64,000 bases of DNA. Origin: Lachnospiraceae bacterium. Its GTDB lineage: Bacteria > Bacillota > Clostridia > Lachnospirales > Lachnospiraceae. Both the position numbers and the translations under genes were made by a program. Positions 51,996-61,794 of this stretch are shown here, one piece after another (position 1 is the first letter of the stretch; every line of letters begins with the position of its first letter). The notes under the pieces are model-generated. The model did not search any database. It was not told the DNA's origin and saw nothing but the letters and a program-made list of their open reading frames with translations. The stretch covers positions 34,212 to 98,211 of the forward strand of contig JAILES010000061.1 of assembly GCA_024687205.1 (NCBI GenBank), in the 5' to 3' direction.

Positions 51996-54900
51996 TGCGG
52001 CATATTTTAGTGAAGCCTTCGGTGATGTGGCGATAGATGAAGATCTTAAAGGTTTTTTCGCCGATGTTACCGTGGAAAAGGTGATGCTCAAAAAGAGCAG
52101 GAACCTTGTAAATGTATATATAAGCTATGACCGGCTGATACCCAAGAGGTATATCTATGAGCTCGAGGATGAGCTCAGGCGGTCTTTTTTCGGACCCAAG
52201 GGACTGGATGTAAGGATAGTTGAGGATTACCGCCTCTCGGACCGCTATGACGCCGCCTACGTGGTGGAAAACTATTATGACAGCCTGCTCATGGAAGTGG
52301 ACAGGTATGACAAGCTGATCTACACCGTACTCAGAAAACAGACCCCCAGGGTATCTGACGGCTTTATCATCATCAGTCTTCCGGACAACTATCTCGCAAG
52401 ACAGAAGGAAAAAGAGATAATACATATCTTTGACAAGGTGTTCGAAGAACGTTTTCATCTTGATGTGCAGCCCAAGGTAGAATACTGCATAGCGGAAGAA
52501 TCCAATTTCAAAAAAGAAAATGAAGCCAGGGCAAGGCACCGTCTCGAAGCAATCAGCAGGAGCATGGAGGAACGGGCAAATGTGAGCGAAGCAGCTTCGG
52601 AAGACGAAGCAGCACCGGATGAGCTTCTCGGAGAAAAGAAAAAGAAGAGCACGGCCGACGGTTCCGCTCCGGAGAAGAAAGCGGAAGAGAGCGGCGCAGC
52701 CACAGGGAAGACAGATAAAAAAGCGGCGGCTCAAAAAGGCAAGGATAAGAAAAAGAGGACCAAACTCAAGATGTCCGATAATCCGGACGTTATCTACGGC
52801 AGGGATTTTGAAGGCGAGATCACACCCATAGAGGATATCAAAGAGGAGATCGGGGACGTTATCATACACGGACAGGTGCTCAAGATAGATACGAGGACCA
52901 TCAGGTCCGGCGCAACGATAATCAAGCTTTCGGTCAGTGATTTCTCTGATGCCATAACTGTAAAATCCTTTTTTGACGAGGGACTGGATCAGGAATTTCT
53001 CGCATCGGTACAGGAAAAGGATTTTGTCAAGGTAAAGGGCAGGGTCATGATGGACCAGTATGACCGTGAGCTGGGCATCGGAAATATTTACGGGATAAAG
53101 AAGATACCCGCCTTTGTAACCAACAGGGAGGATTATTCCGACAGGAAGAGAGTGGAACTCCATGCTCACAGTAAGATGAGCGACATGGACGGTATCTGCG
53201 GTTCCGACGAGCTGGTGAAGATGGCCAAGACCTTCGGACACAAGGCTGTTGCCATCACCGATCACGGCAATGTACAGGGCTATCCCGATGCTTTCCATGC
53301 ACTGAAAAAAGGCGATAAATTCAAGGTCATCTACGGACTTGAAGCTTATCTTGTTGATGATACCAAGAAGATGGCAGTCAACGAAAAAGGACAGAGCCTG
53401 GATGACAGCTTTGTGGTATTTGATATCGAGACCACCGGCTTTGTGCCTTCAAGGAATAAGATCATAGAAATAGGTGCGGTAAAGGTGGAGAAGGGAAAGA
53501 TCACGGACCGTTTCTCCGAGTTTATCAATCCGGAGATCCCCATTCCCCTTGAGATAGAAAAACTAACAAGTATCACGGATGCCATGGTGGCAGGCGCGGG
53601 CATCGTTGATGAGGTGCTGCCGAAGTTCCTGGAATTCTGTGAAGGAGCGGTGCTGGTCGCCCACAATGCGAAATTCGATACTTCCTTCATAAAGCACTAT
53701 GCGCTGAAGCTCGGATGTACTTATGACTTTACGCATACCGATACCATAGAGCTGGCAAGATTACTGCTTCCCAGGCTTTCAAAGTATACGCTGGACCATG
53801 TGGCCAAAGCTCTGTCCATTCCGCCTTTCCACCATCACAGAGCCGTGGATGATGCGGAAGCGACGGCGCATATCTTCCTGAAAGAACTGGATATGCTGAA
53901 GGAGCGGAAGATAACTACCCTTGCGGAACTCAACAGCATGGCAGAACTTACCAAGGATAAGATAGCGGATCTTTTTGCACATCATGCAACGATACTTGCC
54001 AAGAACGAAGTGGGCAGGAGAAATCTGTACAAGCTGGTTTCGGAATCACATCTGGAATATTTCTGCCTGAATCCCAACAGGCCGGTGCCGAAGATCCCGG
54101 TAAGCAGACTTTCGGAAATGAGAGAGGGGCTGATCATAGGCAGCGGCTGTGCGGACGGCGAACTGTACCAGGCGATAATAAATGACCGGGATGAAGCGGA
54201 GATATCAAGGATAGCCGACTTCTATGATTATCTGGAGATACAGCCGGTAAAGAATAATGTATATCTCATAGAGGACAACAAGATCCCGACCATCAACGGC
54301 GAGGAGGATCTGATAGAGGTCAACAGACGGATAGTAAGGCTCGGAGAAGAGCACAGAAAGCCGGTGGTTGCCACGGGCGATGTACATTATCTGAATCCCG
54401 AGGATGCCATATACCGCTCGATTGTGCTGGCTTCAAGGCGTGTGGACAGGGTACACAACGATGTGAGCAATCTCTATTTTCATACTACCGAGGAGATGCT
54501 TAAGGAGTTTGAGTATCTGGGCAGTGACAAAGCTGATGAAGTGGTGATCACCAACAGCAATCTGATCGCCGACATGTGCGACTTCATCACTCCGGTGCGT
54601 CCCGATAAGTGTGCTCCCGTGATACCCGATTCCGACAAGACCTTAAGGACCATATGTTACAACAAGGCTCATGAGATGTATGGCGAGAATCTCCCCGAGG
54701 TAGTGGAAGAGAGGCTTGAGAGAGAGCTTAAATCCATCATAGGCAATGGCTTTGCCGTGATGTATATAATCGCACAGAAGCTGGTGTGGAAGTCGGTGGA
54801 AGACGGATACCTGGTAGGTTCCAGAGGTTCCGTCGGCTCATCCTTCGTGGCTACGATGGCAGGTATCACCGAAGTAAACCCGCTGTCGCCGCATTATTAC

Positions 54901-56532
54901 TGTCCCGAATGCCATTATTCGGATTTCGATTCCGACGAGGTAAAAGCCTATGCGGGCAAAGCAGGCTGCGACATGCCGGATAAGGACTGTCCCGTATGCG
55001 GGACCAAGCTTAAGAAGGACGGCTTTGACATACCCTTTGAGACCTTCCTCGGTTTCAAGGGAGACAAGGAGCCCGATATAGACCTGAACTTCTCGGGTGA
55101 ATATCAGTCAAAGGCCCATAAATATACCGAGGTCATCTTCGGGGCAGGCCAGACTTTCAGAGCGGGGACCATAGGAACCCTTGCGGATAAGACGGCTTTC
55201 GGCTATGTAATGGCTTATTACCGTGACAGAGGCATAGAAAAGAAGAGCGCCGAAGTGGACCGCATGAGCGCAAAGATGGTGGGTATCAGGCGTACCACGG
55301 GCCAGCATCCCGGCGGTATAGTCGTGCTGCCTGTGGGAGAGCATATCAATTCCTTTACGCCTACGCAGCATCCGGCCAATGATATGACAACGGATACGGT
55401 GACCACCCATTTTGATTACCATTCCATAGACCATAACCTTTTGAAACTTGATATACTCGGACACGATGATCCTACGATGATACGTATGCTGCAGGATCTG
55501 ACAGGTATAGATCCGGTAACGATACCCCTTGATGATCCCGAGGTCATGAGCCTCTTCAAGGATACGCATGCTCTGGGCATCACGCCCGATGATATAGGAG
55601 GGACCAAGCTGGGAGCCCTCGGTATACCGGAGTTCGGAACGGATTTTGCAATGGGCATGCTCATAGATGCCGATCCCCGGTCTTTCTCGGATCTGGTGCG
55701 TATAGCAGGACTTTCCCACGGAACGGACGTGTGGCTCGGTAATGCCCAGGATCTTATCAAGAGCGGAACGGCTACCATATCGACCGCGATCTGTACCAGA
55801 GACGATATTATGACCTATCTCATAGGTATGGGGGTTGATCCCGCGGAATCCTTTAACATCATGGAAAATGTCCGTAAAGGAAAGGTGGCCGGGCATAAGG
55901 TGGACGAGGACTGGGCGGTATGGAAAGAAGATATGCTCGCTCATAATGTGCCCCAGTGGTATATAGATTCGGCAGCGAAGATAAAATACATGTTCCCCAA
56001 GGCACATGCGGCAGCCTACGTTATGATGGCGTGGAGGATCGCATACTGCAAGATCAATTATCCTCTGGCATATTACTGTGCATACTTTTCCATAAGGGCA
56101 TCGGCTTTTGATTATGAGCTCATGTGCCAGGGAAAAGCAAGGCTCGAGGAAAACATGGCCGAGGTTAAGAAGCGCATTGACGAAAAGACCGCATCGCCGA
56201 AAGACGACGGCCTCTACAAGGATATGAGGATAGTACAGGAGATGTATGCAAGAGGCTACAACTTTACGCCTATCGATCTGTACAAAGCCCAGGCCAAGTA
56301 TTTCTCGATAGTGGACGGAAAGATAATGCCGTCCTTTACCGCGATAGACGGTCTCGGAGATAAGAACGCCGAGCTCATAGAGTATGAGGCGGCAAAGGAT
56401 AAGTTCCTGAGCAAGGAAGATTTTGCCAAGAGGACAAAAACCTCCCAGACCCTGGTGGAAACCATGAGCAGACTGGGCATCCTTGAGGGGATGACCGAGA
56501 GCAACCAGATAAGCCTGTTTGATATGATGTAA
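51988..56532 (+). CDS. polC: DNA polymerase III PolC-type
   Basis: 1514-residue replicative polymerase of low-GC Gram-positives. An N-terminal domain is followed by a Lys/Ala/Glu-rich linker (about 195-260). The OB domain (FEGEITPIEDIKEEIGDVIIHG) leads to the PHP domain (H392, H394 in ELHAHSKMSDMDG; ITDHGNVQGY). The DEDDh proofreading exonuclease is inserted in PHP (D479, E481 in FDIETTGF; HNAKFDTSF; HHRAVDDAEATAHIF). The palm has catalytic D1030 and D1032 in PDIDLNFSG. A four-Cys zinc site (CPECHYS and CPVCGTK) lies before it. Length is slightly above the usual 1430-1460, mainly from the linker. Start overlaps ispG. Confidence 0.97.
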   Translation: MDSAAYFSEAFGDVAIDEDLKGFFADVTVEKVMLKKSRNLVNVYISYDRLIPKRYIYELEDELRRSFFGPKGLDVRIVEDYRLSDRYDAAYVVENYYDSLLMEVDRYDKLIYTVLRKQTPRVSDGFIIISLPDNYLARQKEKEIIHIFDKVFEERFHLDVQPKVEYCIAEESNFKKENEARARHRLEAISRSMEERANVSEAASEDEAAPDELLGEKKKKSTADGSAPEKKAEESGAATGKTDKKAAAQKGKDKKKRTKLKMSDNPDVIYGRDFEGEITPIEDIKEEIGDVIIHGQVLKIDTRTIRSGATIIKLSVSDFSDAITVKSFFDEGLDQEFLASVQEKDFVKVKGRVMMDQYDRELGIGNIYGIKKIPAFVTNREDYSDRKRVELHAHSKMSDMDGICGSDELVKMAKTFGHKAVAITDHGNVQGYPDAFHALKKGDKFKVIYGLEAYLVDDTKKMAVNEKGQSLDDSFVVFDIETTGFVPSRNKIIEIGAVKVEKGKITDRFSEFINPEIPIPLEIEKLTSITDAMVAGAGIVDEVLPKFLEFCEGAVLVAHNAKFDTSFIKHYALKLGCTYDFTHTDTIELARLLLPRLSKYTLDHVAKALSIPPFHHHRAVDDAEATAHIFLKELDMLKERKITTLAELNSMAELTKDKIADLFAHHATILAKNEVGRRNLYKLVSESHLEYFCLNPNRPVPKIPVSRLSEMREGLIIGSGCADGELYQAIINDRDEAEISRIADFYDYLEIQPVKNNVYLIEDNKIPTINGEEDLIEVNRRIVRLGEEHRKPVVATGDVHYLNPEDAIYRSIVLASRRVDRVHNDVSNLYFHTTEEMLKEFEYLGSDKADEVVITNSNLIADMCDFITPVRPDKCAPVIPDSDKTLRTICYNKAHEMYGENLPEVVEERLERELKSIIGNGFAVMYIIAQKLVWKSVEDGYLVGSRGSVGSSFVATMAGITEVNPLSPHYYCPECHYSDFDSDEVKAYAGKAGCDMPDKDCPVCGTKLKKDGFDIPFETFLGFKGDKEPDIDLNFSGEYQSKAHKYTEVIFGAGQTFRAGTIGTLADKTAFGYVMAYYRDRGIEKKSAEVDRMSAKMVGIRRTTGQHPGGIVVLPVGEHINSFTPTQHPANDMTTDTVTTHFDYHSIDHNLLKLDILGHDDPTMIRMLQDLTGIDPVTIPLDDPEVMSLFKDTHALGITPDDIGGTKLGALGIPEFGTDFAMGMLIDADPRSFSDLVRIAGLSHGTDVWLGNAQDLIKSGTATISTAICTRDDIMTYLIGMGVDPAESFNIMENVRKGKVAGHKVDEDWAVWKEDMLAHNVPQWYIDSAAKIKYMFPKAHAAAYVMMAWRIAYCKINYPLAYYCAYFSIRASAFDYELMCQGKARLEENMAEVKKRIDEKTASPKDDGLYKDMRIVQEMYARGYNFTPIDLYKAQAKYFSIVDGKIMPSFTAIDGLGDKNAELIEYEAAKDKFLSKEDFAKRTKTSQTLVETMSRLGILEGMTESNQISLFDMM

Positions 56533-56574
56533 AACCATAACGCTTTTGTGACGCAACAGCGAAAGGAGAAAAAC

Positions 56575-57567
56575 ATGACGATCAAGGAACTGATAGAACA
56601 CTGCAGGGGAAAGAACCTGTATATACAGACACATAATTTCCCCGATCCCGACGCCATTGCCAGCGCTTTCGGACTGAAGAAGCTCTTCGAACAGTTCGGA
56701 GTGAGCTCAACCCTCTGCTATGTAGGAAAGCTGGACAGGATCAGCACCAAAAAGATGACGGAGATGCTGGGGATAGAGATGTTCTCTCAAAGAGAGATCG
56801 AAGAAGATATGTGTTCCGATGATCCCATAATCTGTGTGGATTCCCAGAAGGGTTCCGGCAATATACTGGATCTTAAGGGAGACGAAATAGCCTGCATCGA
56901 CCATCACCAGTATATGGAGGTGGAAGGACTTGTTTTCCATGATGTCAGAAAAGTCGGAGCCTGCGCCACCATGATATGCGGATATTATCAGGAACTGGGA
57001 AAAGAACCGGACGATCTGACAGCAACTGCACTTTTATACGGCCTTAAGAACGATACCATGAATTTCACCAGAGGTGTCACAGATGAGGATATAAAGGCAT
57101 TCCTGTATCTGCACGGCAGGTGCCACAGCAAGATACTTTCAAAACTTGAGCATGACAATATGGAATACTCGGATCTGAAAGCCTACGGTACTGCGATAGA
57201 GAATATCACGATATATGATAATCTCGGAATGGCAATGATACCCTTCAGCTGTCCCGATGCACTGATCGCTGTTGTAGCGGATTTTATACTTTCACTTGAA
57301 GCGGTAGAAGTATCTGTGGTATACTCCAAACGCAGGGATGGAATTAAATTTTCGGCCAGAAGTGAGATATCCGACAGGGTAAATGCCGCAGATCTTCTTG
57401 CTGAAGCACTGAAAGGCTATGGCGACGGAGGAGGGCATCCCTTTATGGCCGGCGGGCTGATACCGGCTGAAAAGGTTTCGGAGCTTGGCGAAGATATTGA
57501 TGAAATGATCCATGAACTGATATTATCACATGTAAGATGGGCAATAGCCCCTAAGGAGGAAGACTGA
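56575..57567 (+). CDS. nrnA: DHH/DHHA1 phosphoesterase (NrnA-like)
   Basis: 330 residues from the ATG at 56575, which follows AAAGGAG. DHH motifs: THNFPDPDAIASAFGLKKLF (DPD in place of DHD), PIICVDSQ, CIDHHQYME, and the C-terminal DHHA1 GGGHPFMAGG. NrnA enzymes degrade short RNA oligonucleotides and 3'-phosphoadenosine 5'-phosphate; some relatives cleave pApA or c-di-AMP, which is possible here too. It ends two bases before the hydrogenase-like gene. A role in nucleotide turnover near a c-di-GMP enzyme (59.5 kb) is suggestive only. Confidence 0.85.
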   Translation: MTIKELIEHCRGKNLYIQTHNFPDPDAIASAFGLKKLFEQFGVSSTLCYVGKLDRISTKKMTEMLGIEMFSQREIEEDMCSDDPIICVDSQKGSGNILDLKGDEIACIDHHQYMEVEGLVFHDVRKVGACATMICGYYQELGKEPDDLTATALLYGLKNDTMNFTRGVTDEDIKAFLYLHGRCHSKILSKLEHDNMEYSDLKAYGTAIENITIYDNLGMAMIPFSCPDALIAVVADFILSLEAVEVSVVYSKRRDGIKFSARSEISDRVNAADLLAEALKGYGDGGGHPFMAGGLIPAEKVSELGEDIDEMIHELILSHVRWAIAPKEED

Positions 57568-57569
57568 GA

Positions 57570-59525
57570 ATGGCTAACGAGTCTAAGACCCTGGTGTACA
57601 CAAATGATAATTGCGTAGGCTGCAACAAGTGCATAAGCGCCTGCAGCTGTATGGGAGCATGTATATCAACGGAGCCGGATGAGAACGGCATGTCCAGGAT
57701 AGATGTTGACGGAAACCGCTGCATATCCTGCGGCGCCTGTTTTGAAGCCTGCGAGCACGATGCCAGGGAATACAATGATGATACCGAAAGATTCTTTGCG
57801 GATCTTAAGCGCGGCGTAAAGATAAGCCTTCTTCTTGCACCTGCGTTCAAGGCAGACTATCCTTCCGAATACGAAAGGGTCCTCGGCGGACTGAAGAAAC
57901 TGGGTGTGAACCATATCATCAGCGTTTCTTTCGGCGCGGATATCACGACCTGGGCCTATATCAAATATATACAGAAAAACGGATTTCTGGGCGGCATTTC
58001 ACAGCCCTGTCCCGCGGTAGTCGGATATATTGAAAGATATGTACCGGAGCTTTTGCCCAAGCTCTTCCCGGTGCAGTCTCCGATGATGTGTGCGGCCATC
58101 TATGCCCACAAAGAGATGCATATCAATGACAAGCTGGCATTCATCAGCCCCTGTATAGCAAAGAAGATGGAGATCGACGATCCGAACAACAAGGGCTATG
58201 TTAATTACAATGTCACCTTCCTTCATCTCATGAAATACATGAAAGCTCATAATCTTATGGGTTCCCCCGTAAGCGACGAGATAGAATACGGCCTAGGATC
58301 GATCTATCCTATGCCCGGCGGACTTAAGGAGAACGTATACTGGCTTCTCGGAAGCGATGCCTTCATCCGTCAGATGGAAGGTAACAGCCGTATGTATCAC
58401 TATCTTAAGCAGAATGCTTCAAAGATCAAGGGCGGAAAGACACCGTTTCTGTTTATTGATGCCCTCAACTGTGAGAACGGCTGTATAAGCGGAACCGGAA
58501 CGGATCCGGCCATCACTTCCGGTGATGATCCCCTTTACCATCTGCATGACATACAGGAAAGCGTTAAGAAGGAAGGAAAGAAAACCGCATGGGCTAAGGG
58601 ACTTTCTCCGGAAAAGAGACTTGCGGCACTTAATAAGCAGTTTGAAAACCTTGATCTTAACGATTATCTGAGAAAATATACCGACCGTTCATCCCAGTGC
58701 AGGATAAAGGAACCCAGTGAGTCAGAGCTTAATAAGATATTCACGGATATGAAAAAGACTACTCCGGAGTCCAGGAGGATCAACTGTTCCTGCTGCGGTT
58801 ACGAGACCTGCCGCGAGATGGCAATCGCGATCTATAACGGTTTTAACCATAAAGATAATTGCGTTCATTATCTCAAGGATATGGTAGAAGAAGAGAAGCA
58901 TGAGGCGGAGCGCATGGTAGAGCATGAATCCGCTATGCTTGAAAAACAGCGTGCGGATATCATGAGCACGATCTCGGATATCAACGAGCATTTCAACCGC
59001 CTGCATGAATCCATAGGAGAGATGGCAGCAGGTAACAGCGAAAATGCAAGCGAGAGTTCGGCTATATCGGAAGATATGAGCGATGTGAGCGACTTCTGTA
59101 ACAGGCTCAATAATTCCATGGTTCAGATAAAAGGGCACCTGTCGGCGCTGTCCGCCAACAATTCCAAGGTGGTGGATATCGCAAACCAGACCAACCTGCT
59201 GGCCCTCAATGCTTCGATAGAGGCGGCAAGAGCCGGAGAAGCGGGAAGAGGGTTTGCGGTCGTGGCAGGAGAGATCAATACTCTGGCTGCGGATTCCAAG
59301 GATACGGCACAGGATTCCGGTGAAGCAAACCGCAGTATACAGGAGGCAATTGATGGCATATCCAAGGAGGCTCAGGATCTGCTTGAGATCGTCAACGGAG
59401 TGCAGGAGAAGGTACAGAAACTGGCAGCCGCAACCGGACGTATAGCCGATTCCACCGACATGGTTACCGAGACAGTCGAAAAAGTACGCGTTGAACTGGA
59501 AGAACTGGTAGAGAGCAGTAACTGA
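57570..59525 (+). CDS. Soluble [FeFe]-hydrogenase-like chemoreceptor
   Basis: 651 residues. Residues 10-70 have two [4Fe-4S] motifs ([31 protein letters not shown]). Residues about 85-370 match the H-cluster domain: SQPCPAVVG (L1, with one Cys where true hydrogenases have two), [10 protein letters not shown] (L2) and [10 protein letters not shown] (L3). Residues about 405-440 hold a further Cys cluster ([13 protein letters not shown] and DNCVHY). From about 470 to the end is a methyl-accepting signalling domain with the hairpin tip [20 protein letters not shown] and [11 protein letters not shown]. No membrane helix, so it is cytosolic. The altered L1 resembles sensory (HydS-like) hydrogenases, so it probably senses hydrogen or redox state and signals to CheA. 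AAGGAGG precedes it. Confidence 0.85.
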   Translation: MANESKTLVYTNDNCVGCNKCISACSCMGACISTEPDENGMSRIDVDGNRCISCGACFEACEHDAREYNDDTERFFADLKRGVKISLLLAPAFKADYPSEYERVLGGLKKLGVNHIISVSFGADITTWAYIKYIQKNGFLGGISQPCPAVVGYIERYVPELLPKLFPVQSPMMCAAIYAHKEMHINDKLAFISPCIAKKMEIDDPNNKGYVNYNVTFLHLMKYMKAHNLMGSPVSDEIEYGLGSIYPMPGGLKENVYWLLGSDAFIRQMEGNSRMYHYLKQNASKIKGGKTPFLFIDALNCENGCISGTGTDPAITSGDDPLYHLHDIQESVKKEGKKTAWAKGLSPEKRLAALNKQFENLDLNDYLRKYTDRSSQCRIKEPSESELNKIFTDMKKTTPESRRINCSCCGYETCREMAIAIYNGFNHKDNCVHYLKDMVEEEKHEAERMVEHESAMLEKQRADIMSTISDINEHFNRLHESIGEMAAGNSENASESSAISEDMSDVSDFCNRLNNSMVQIKGHLSALSANNSKVVDIANQTNLLALNASIEAARAGEAGRGFAVVAGEINTLAADSKDTAQDSGEANRSIQEAIDGISKEAQDLLEIVNGVQEKVQKLAAATGRIADSTDMVTETVEKVRVELEELVESSN

Positions 59526-59546
59526 GAAACCCTGGGGGGGACTGCC

Positions 59547-61781
59547 ATGGATTTTCAGAAATCAGTTGATGAATTTTATTCCCCGACCTGTATTGTTTCC
59601 GTAGAAAGGCTTGAGGACGGCAAATACGGCGAGATACGTCTTGTGGCCGGGAATGAAAAATATGTAGAGATGATAAACAAACGTATACGTGAGGAGCCTG
59701 ACAGGGTATCGGTTGACAGAGACTCTGTCTTTAAGCCCGGCTCACTGTATACTGATTATCTGCCGCATATCAAATCCTTCGAGACGATCTGTTACCGCGC
59801 GGCAGTACTGAAAAATGAGGTCCATACTTACGCACATCTCAATACGGTAGATCTCTGGTTTGATATCTATGCACTGCCCCTTGAGCTGGAAGAGGGAAAT
59901 ATCTGTTACTGTACTTATACTTCCAGTTCTGCCGAGAGCGCCGAACCCATTCTTAATAACCTCAATATCACCGGGACAGCAAATGATGTCCTTAAGACCT
60001 GTATCAACCTGCATAAAGCGGATAATCTTCAGGACGCAATGAAAAACGTTATTTCTGATATACGCAGGATCTGCAATGCGGAAGGCTGCACCGTTCTTCT
60101 TATGAATTATGAAGAACAGGATTATTCGATCCTGGCTACCGATTATGTTCCGGGAAGTAAGATTAGAAAGGTGACTACTTTTAAAAATTATTATGATATA
60201 GCAAATTCCTGGGAAAAAATGCTCGGAGATGAGGGAGATTGCATCATCATCAGAGACGAGCAGGATATGGAATATGTGAGCAAAGTCAATAATCCCTGGT
60301 ATGTGACTCTGGTAGAAGCCGGAGTAAAAAGCTGTGTGCTGTTTCCGCTGCGCCAGGGAAATGAAACGCTGGGCTTTATCTGGGCGGTAAACTTTGATAC
60401 GGAAAATACCAAACGCATAAAAGAAACGATAGAGCTTACCACTTTCTTTATCTCTTCGCATATCGCAAGGTATAAGATACTTATGCGCCTGAACCAGATG
60501 AGTTATACGGATACGCTTACCGGCCTGCCGAACCGTTTTGCCTGTTCGGAATATGTGGCCGGACTTATCAAGCAGGACGAAAAGTTCGCAGCCGTAGCCA
60601 TCGATCTGAATCATTTTAAGAGCATAAACGATACCCTGGGTTTCAGTGCGGGAAATCGTGTGCTTAAGGAAATTACCGGACGCTGGAAGACACTTTCCGA
60701 GAAAAACGATAAAGGTCCGGAAGTATATATAACCCGTATAAGCGGTGATGAATTCGCTATAGTGATAAGCGGCTATCATACGGATGAAGAACTCACAACA
60801 TGCATAAACCGCTATGTTGAAGCATTCAGCGAGAGCATGGACATAGACGGTTATGAGTTTTATGCAACGGCCAGCTTCGGTTATTCAGAGTATCCGACGG
60901 ATGCGGACAATGCGGATGCGCTGATCTCACATGCATCGGCGGCAATGAATGAGATCAAGAAGGCCAGAAGCAGTGAGCATCTTATGAGATTCACTTCCGA
61001 TATGCTCAGGGACGAGCATGTACTCGAGATAGAAAACATGATCAGGACCGCTCTTGAAAACGATACGATCTATTATAACCTGCAGCCACAGTATGATATG
61101 GATCATAAGCTTCGCGGTTTTGAAGCCCTGGCCCGCATGAAGGATGCGGAAGGGAATAATATCAGCCCCGGAGAGTTTATCCCCGTTGCGGAAAAAGTAG
61201 GACTCATTGATAAGGTGGATGGAACGGTCTTTAAAAAAGCGGCAATGTTCTTCGGTGAAATGCTGAGGAAAACCGGACTGGATCTGACTCTTTCCATCAA
61301 TGCTTCGGTGCGTCATCTGCTGAAAGCGGATTTCACCGATGAACTGAGAGAACTGCTCAAGACAAGCGGGATCCCGGCGGGAAATCTTGAAGTGGAGATC
61401 ACCGAGTCGGTCATGATAGATTCCGTTGACAAGGCCCTGCATTGCATCGATGAGATAAAGGGCATGGGCATTAAGATCGCAATAGACGATTTCGGTACAG
61501 GATACTCATCTTTGAGTTATCTGCACAGATTCCCGGCCAATCTTCTCAAGATCGATAAATCATTCATTGATGATATGAATACAAGTGATTCGTCCAGACA
61601 GTATATCGCTTCGATAATCTCCATCGGACATGTACTGGGCTTCGAGGTGATATCCGAAGGAGTGGAAGAAGCAGAGCAGCTGGAGACGCTTAAGAATGTG
61701 GACTGTGATCTGATACAGGGCTATATCTGGGGAAAACCGCTGTCGCCTGAGGATGCGGCAACGCTTTTGATTTCCGGTTGA
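59547..61781 (+). CDS. GAF-GGDEF-EAL cyclic-di-GMP enzyme
   Basis: 744 residues, cytosolic. The N-terminal 130 residues are PAS-like (VSVERLEDGKYGEIRLVAGNEKYVEMI). A GAF-type domain spans about 145-310. The diguanylate cyclase domain has DTLTGLPNRFACSEYV and the active loop ISGDEFAIV (SGDEF in place of GGDEF, which is tolerated in active enzymes). The phosphodiesterase domain (about 500-740) has FEALARMK, the Glu in VEITESVMI, and IDDFGTGYSSLSYLHRFP plus KIDKSFI, so it looks catalytically complete. Net activity cannot be told. It starts 21 bases after the hydrogenase-like receptor, which suggests a common signal input. Confidence 0.9.
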   Translation: MDFQKSVDEFYSPTCIVSVERLEDGKYGEIRLVAGNEKYVEMINKRIREEPDRVSVDRDSVFKPGSLYTDYLPHIKSFETICYRAAVLKNEVHTYAHLNTVDLWFDIYALPLELEEGNICYCTYTSSSAESAEPILNNLNITGTANDVLKTCINLHKADNLQDAMKNVISDIRRICNAEGCTVLLMNYEEQDYSILATDYVPGSKIRKVTTFKNYYDIANSWEKMLGDEGDCIIIRDEQDMEYVSKVNNPWYVTLVEAGVKSCVLFPLRQGNETLGFIWAVNFDTENTKRIKETIELTTFFISSHIARYKILMRLNQMSYTDTLTGLPNRFACSEYVAGLIKQDEKFAAVAIDLNHFKSINDTLGFSAGNRVLKEITGRWKTLSEKNDKGPEVYITRISGDEFAIVISGYHTDEELTTCINRYVEAFSESMDIDGYEFYATASFGYSEYPTDADNADALISHASAAMNEIKKARSSEHLMRFTSDMLRDEHVLEIENMIRTALENDTIYYNLQPQYDMDHKLRGFEALARMKDAEGNNISPGEFIPVAEKVGLIDKVDGTVFKKAAMFFGEMLRKTGLDLTLSINASVRHLLKADFTDELRELLKTSGIPAGNLEVEITESVMIDSVDKALHCIDEIKGMGIKIAIDDFGTGYSSLSYLHRFPANLLKIDKSFIDDMNTSDSSRQYIASIISIGHVLGFEVISEGVEEAEQLETLKNVDCDLIQGYIWGKPLSPEDAATLLISG

Positions 61782-61794
61782 AAGGGAGGAAATT

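Noticed and set aside
55108..56634. 508-residue minus-strand open frame inside polC
   Set aside because: Antisense to the conserved palm region of PolC; its translation has no recognisable domain.
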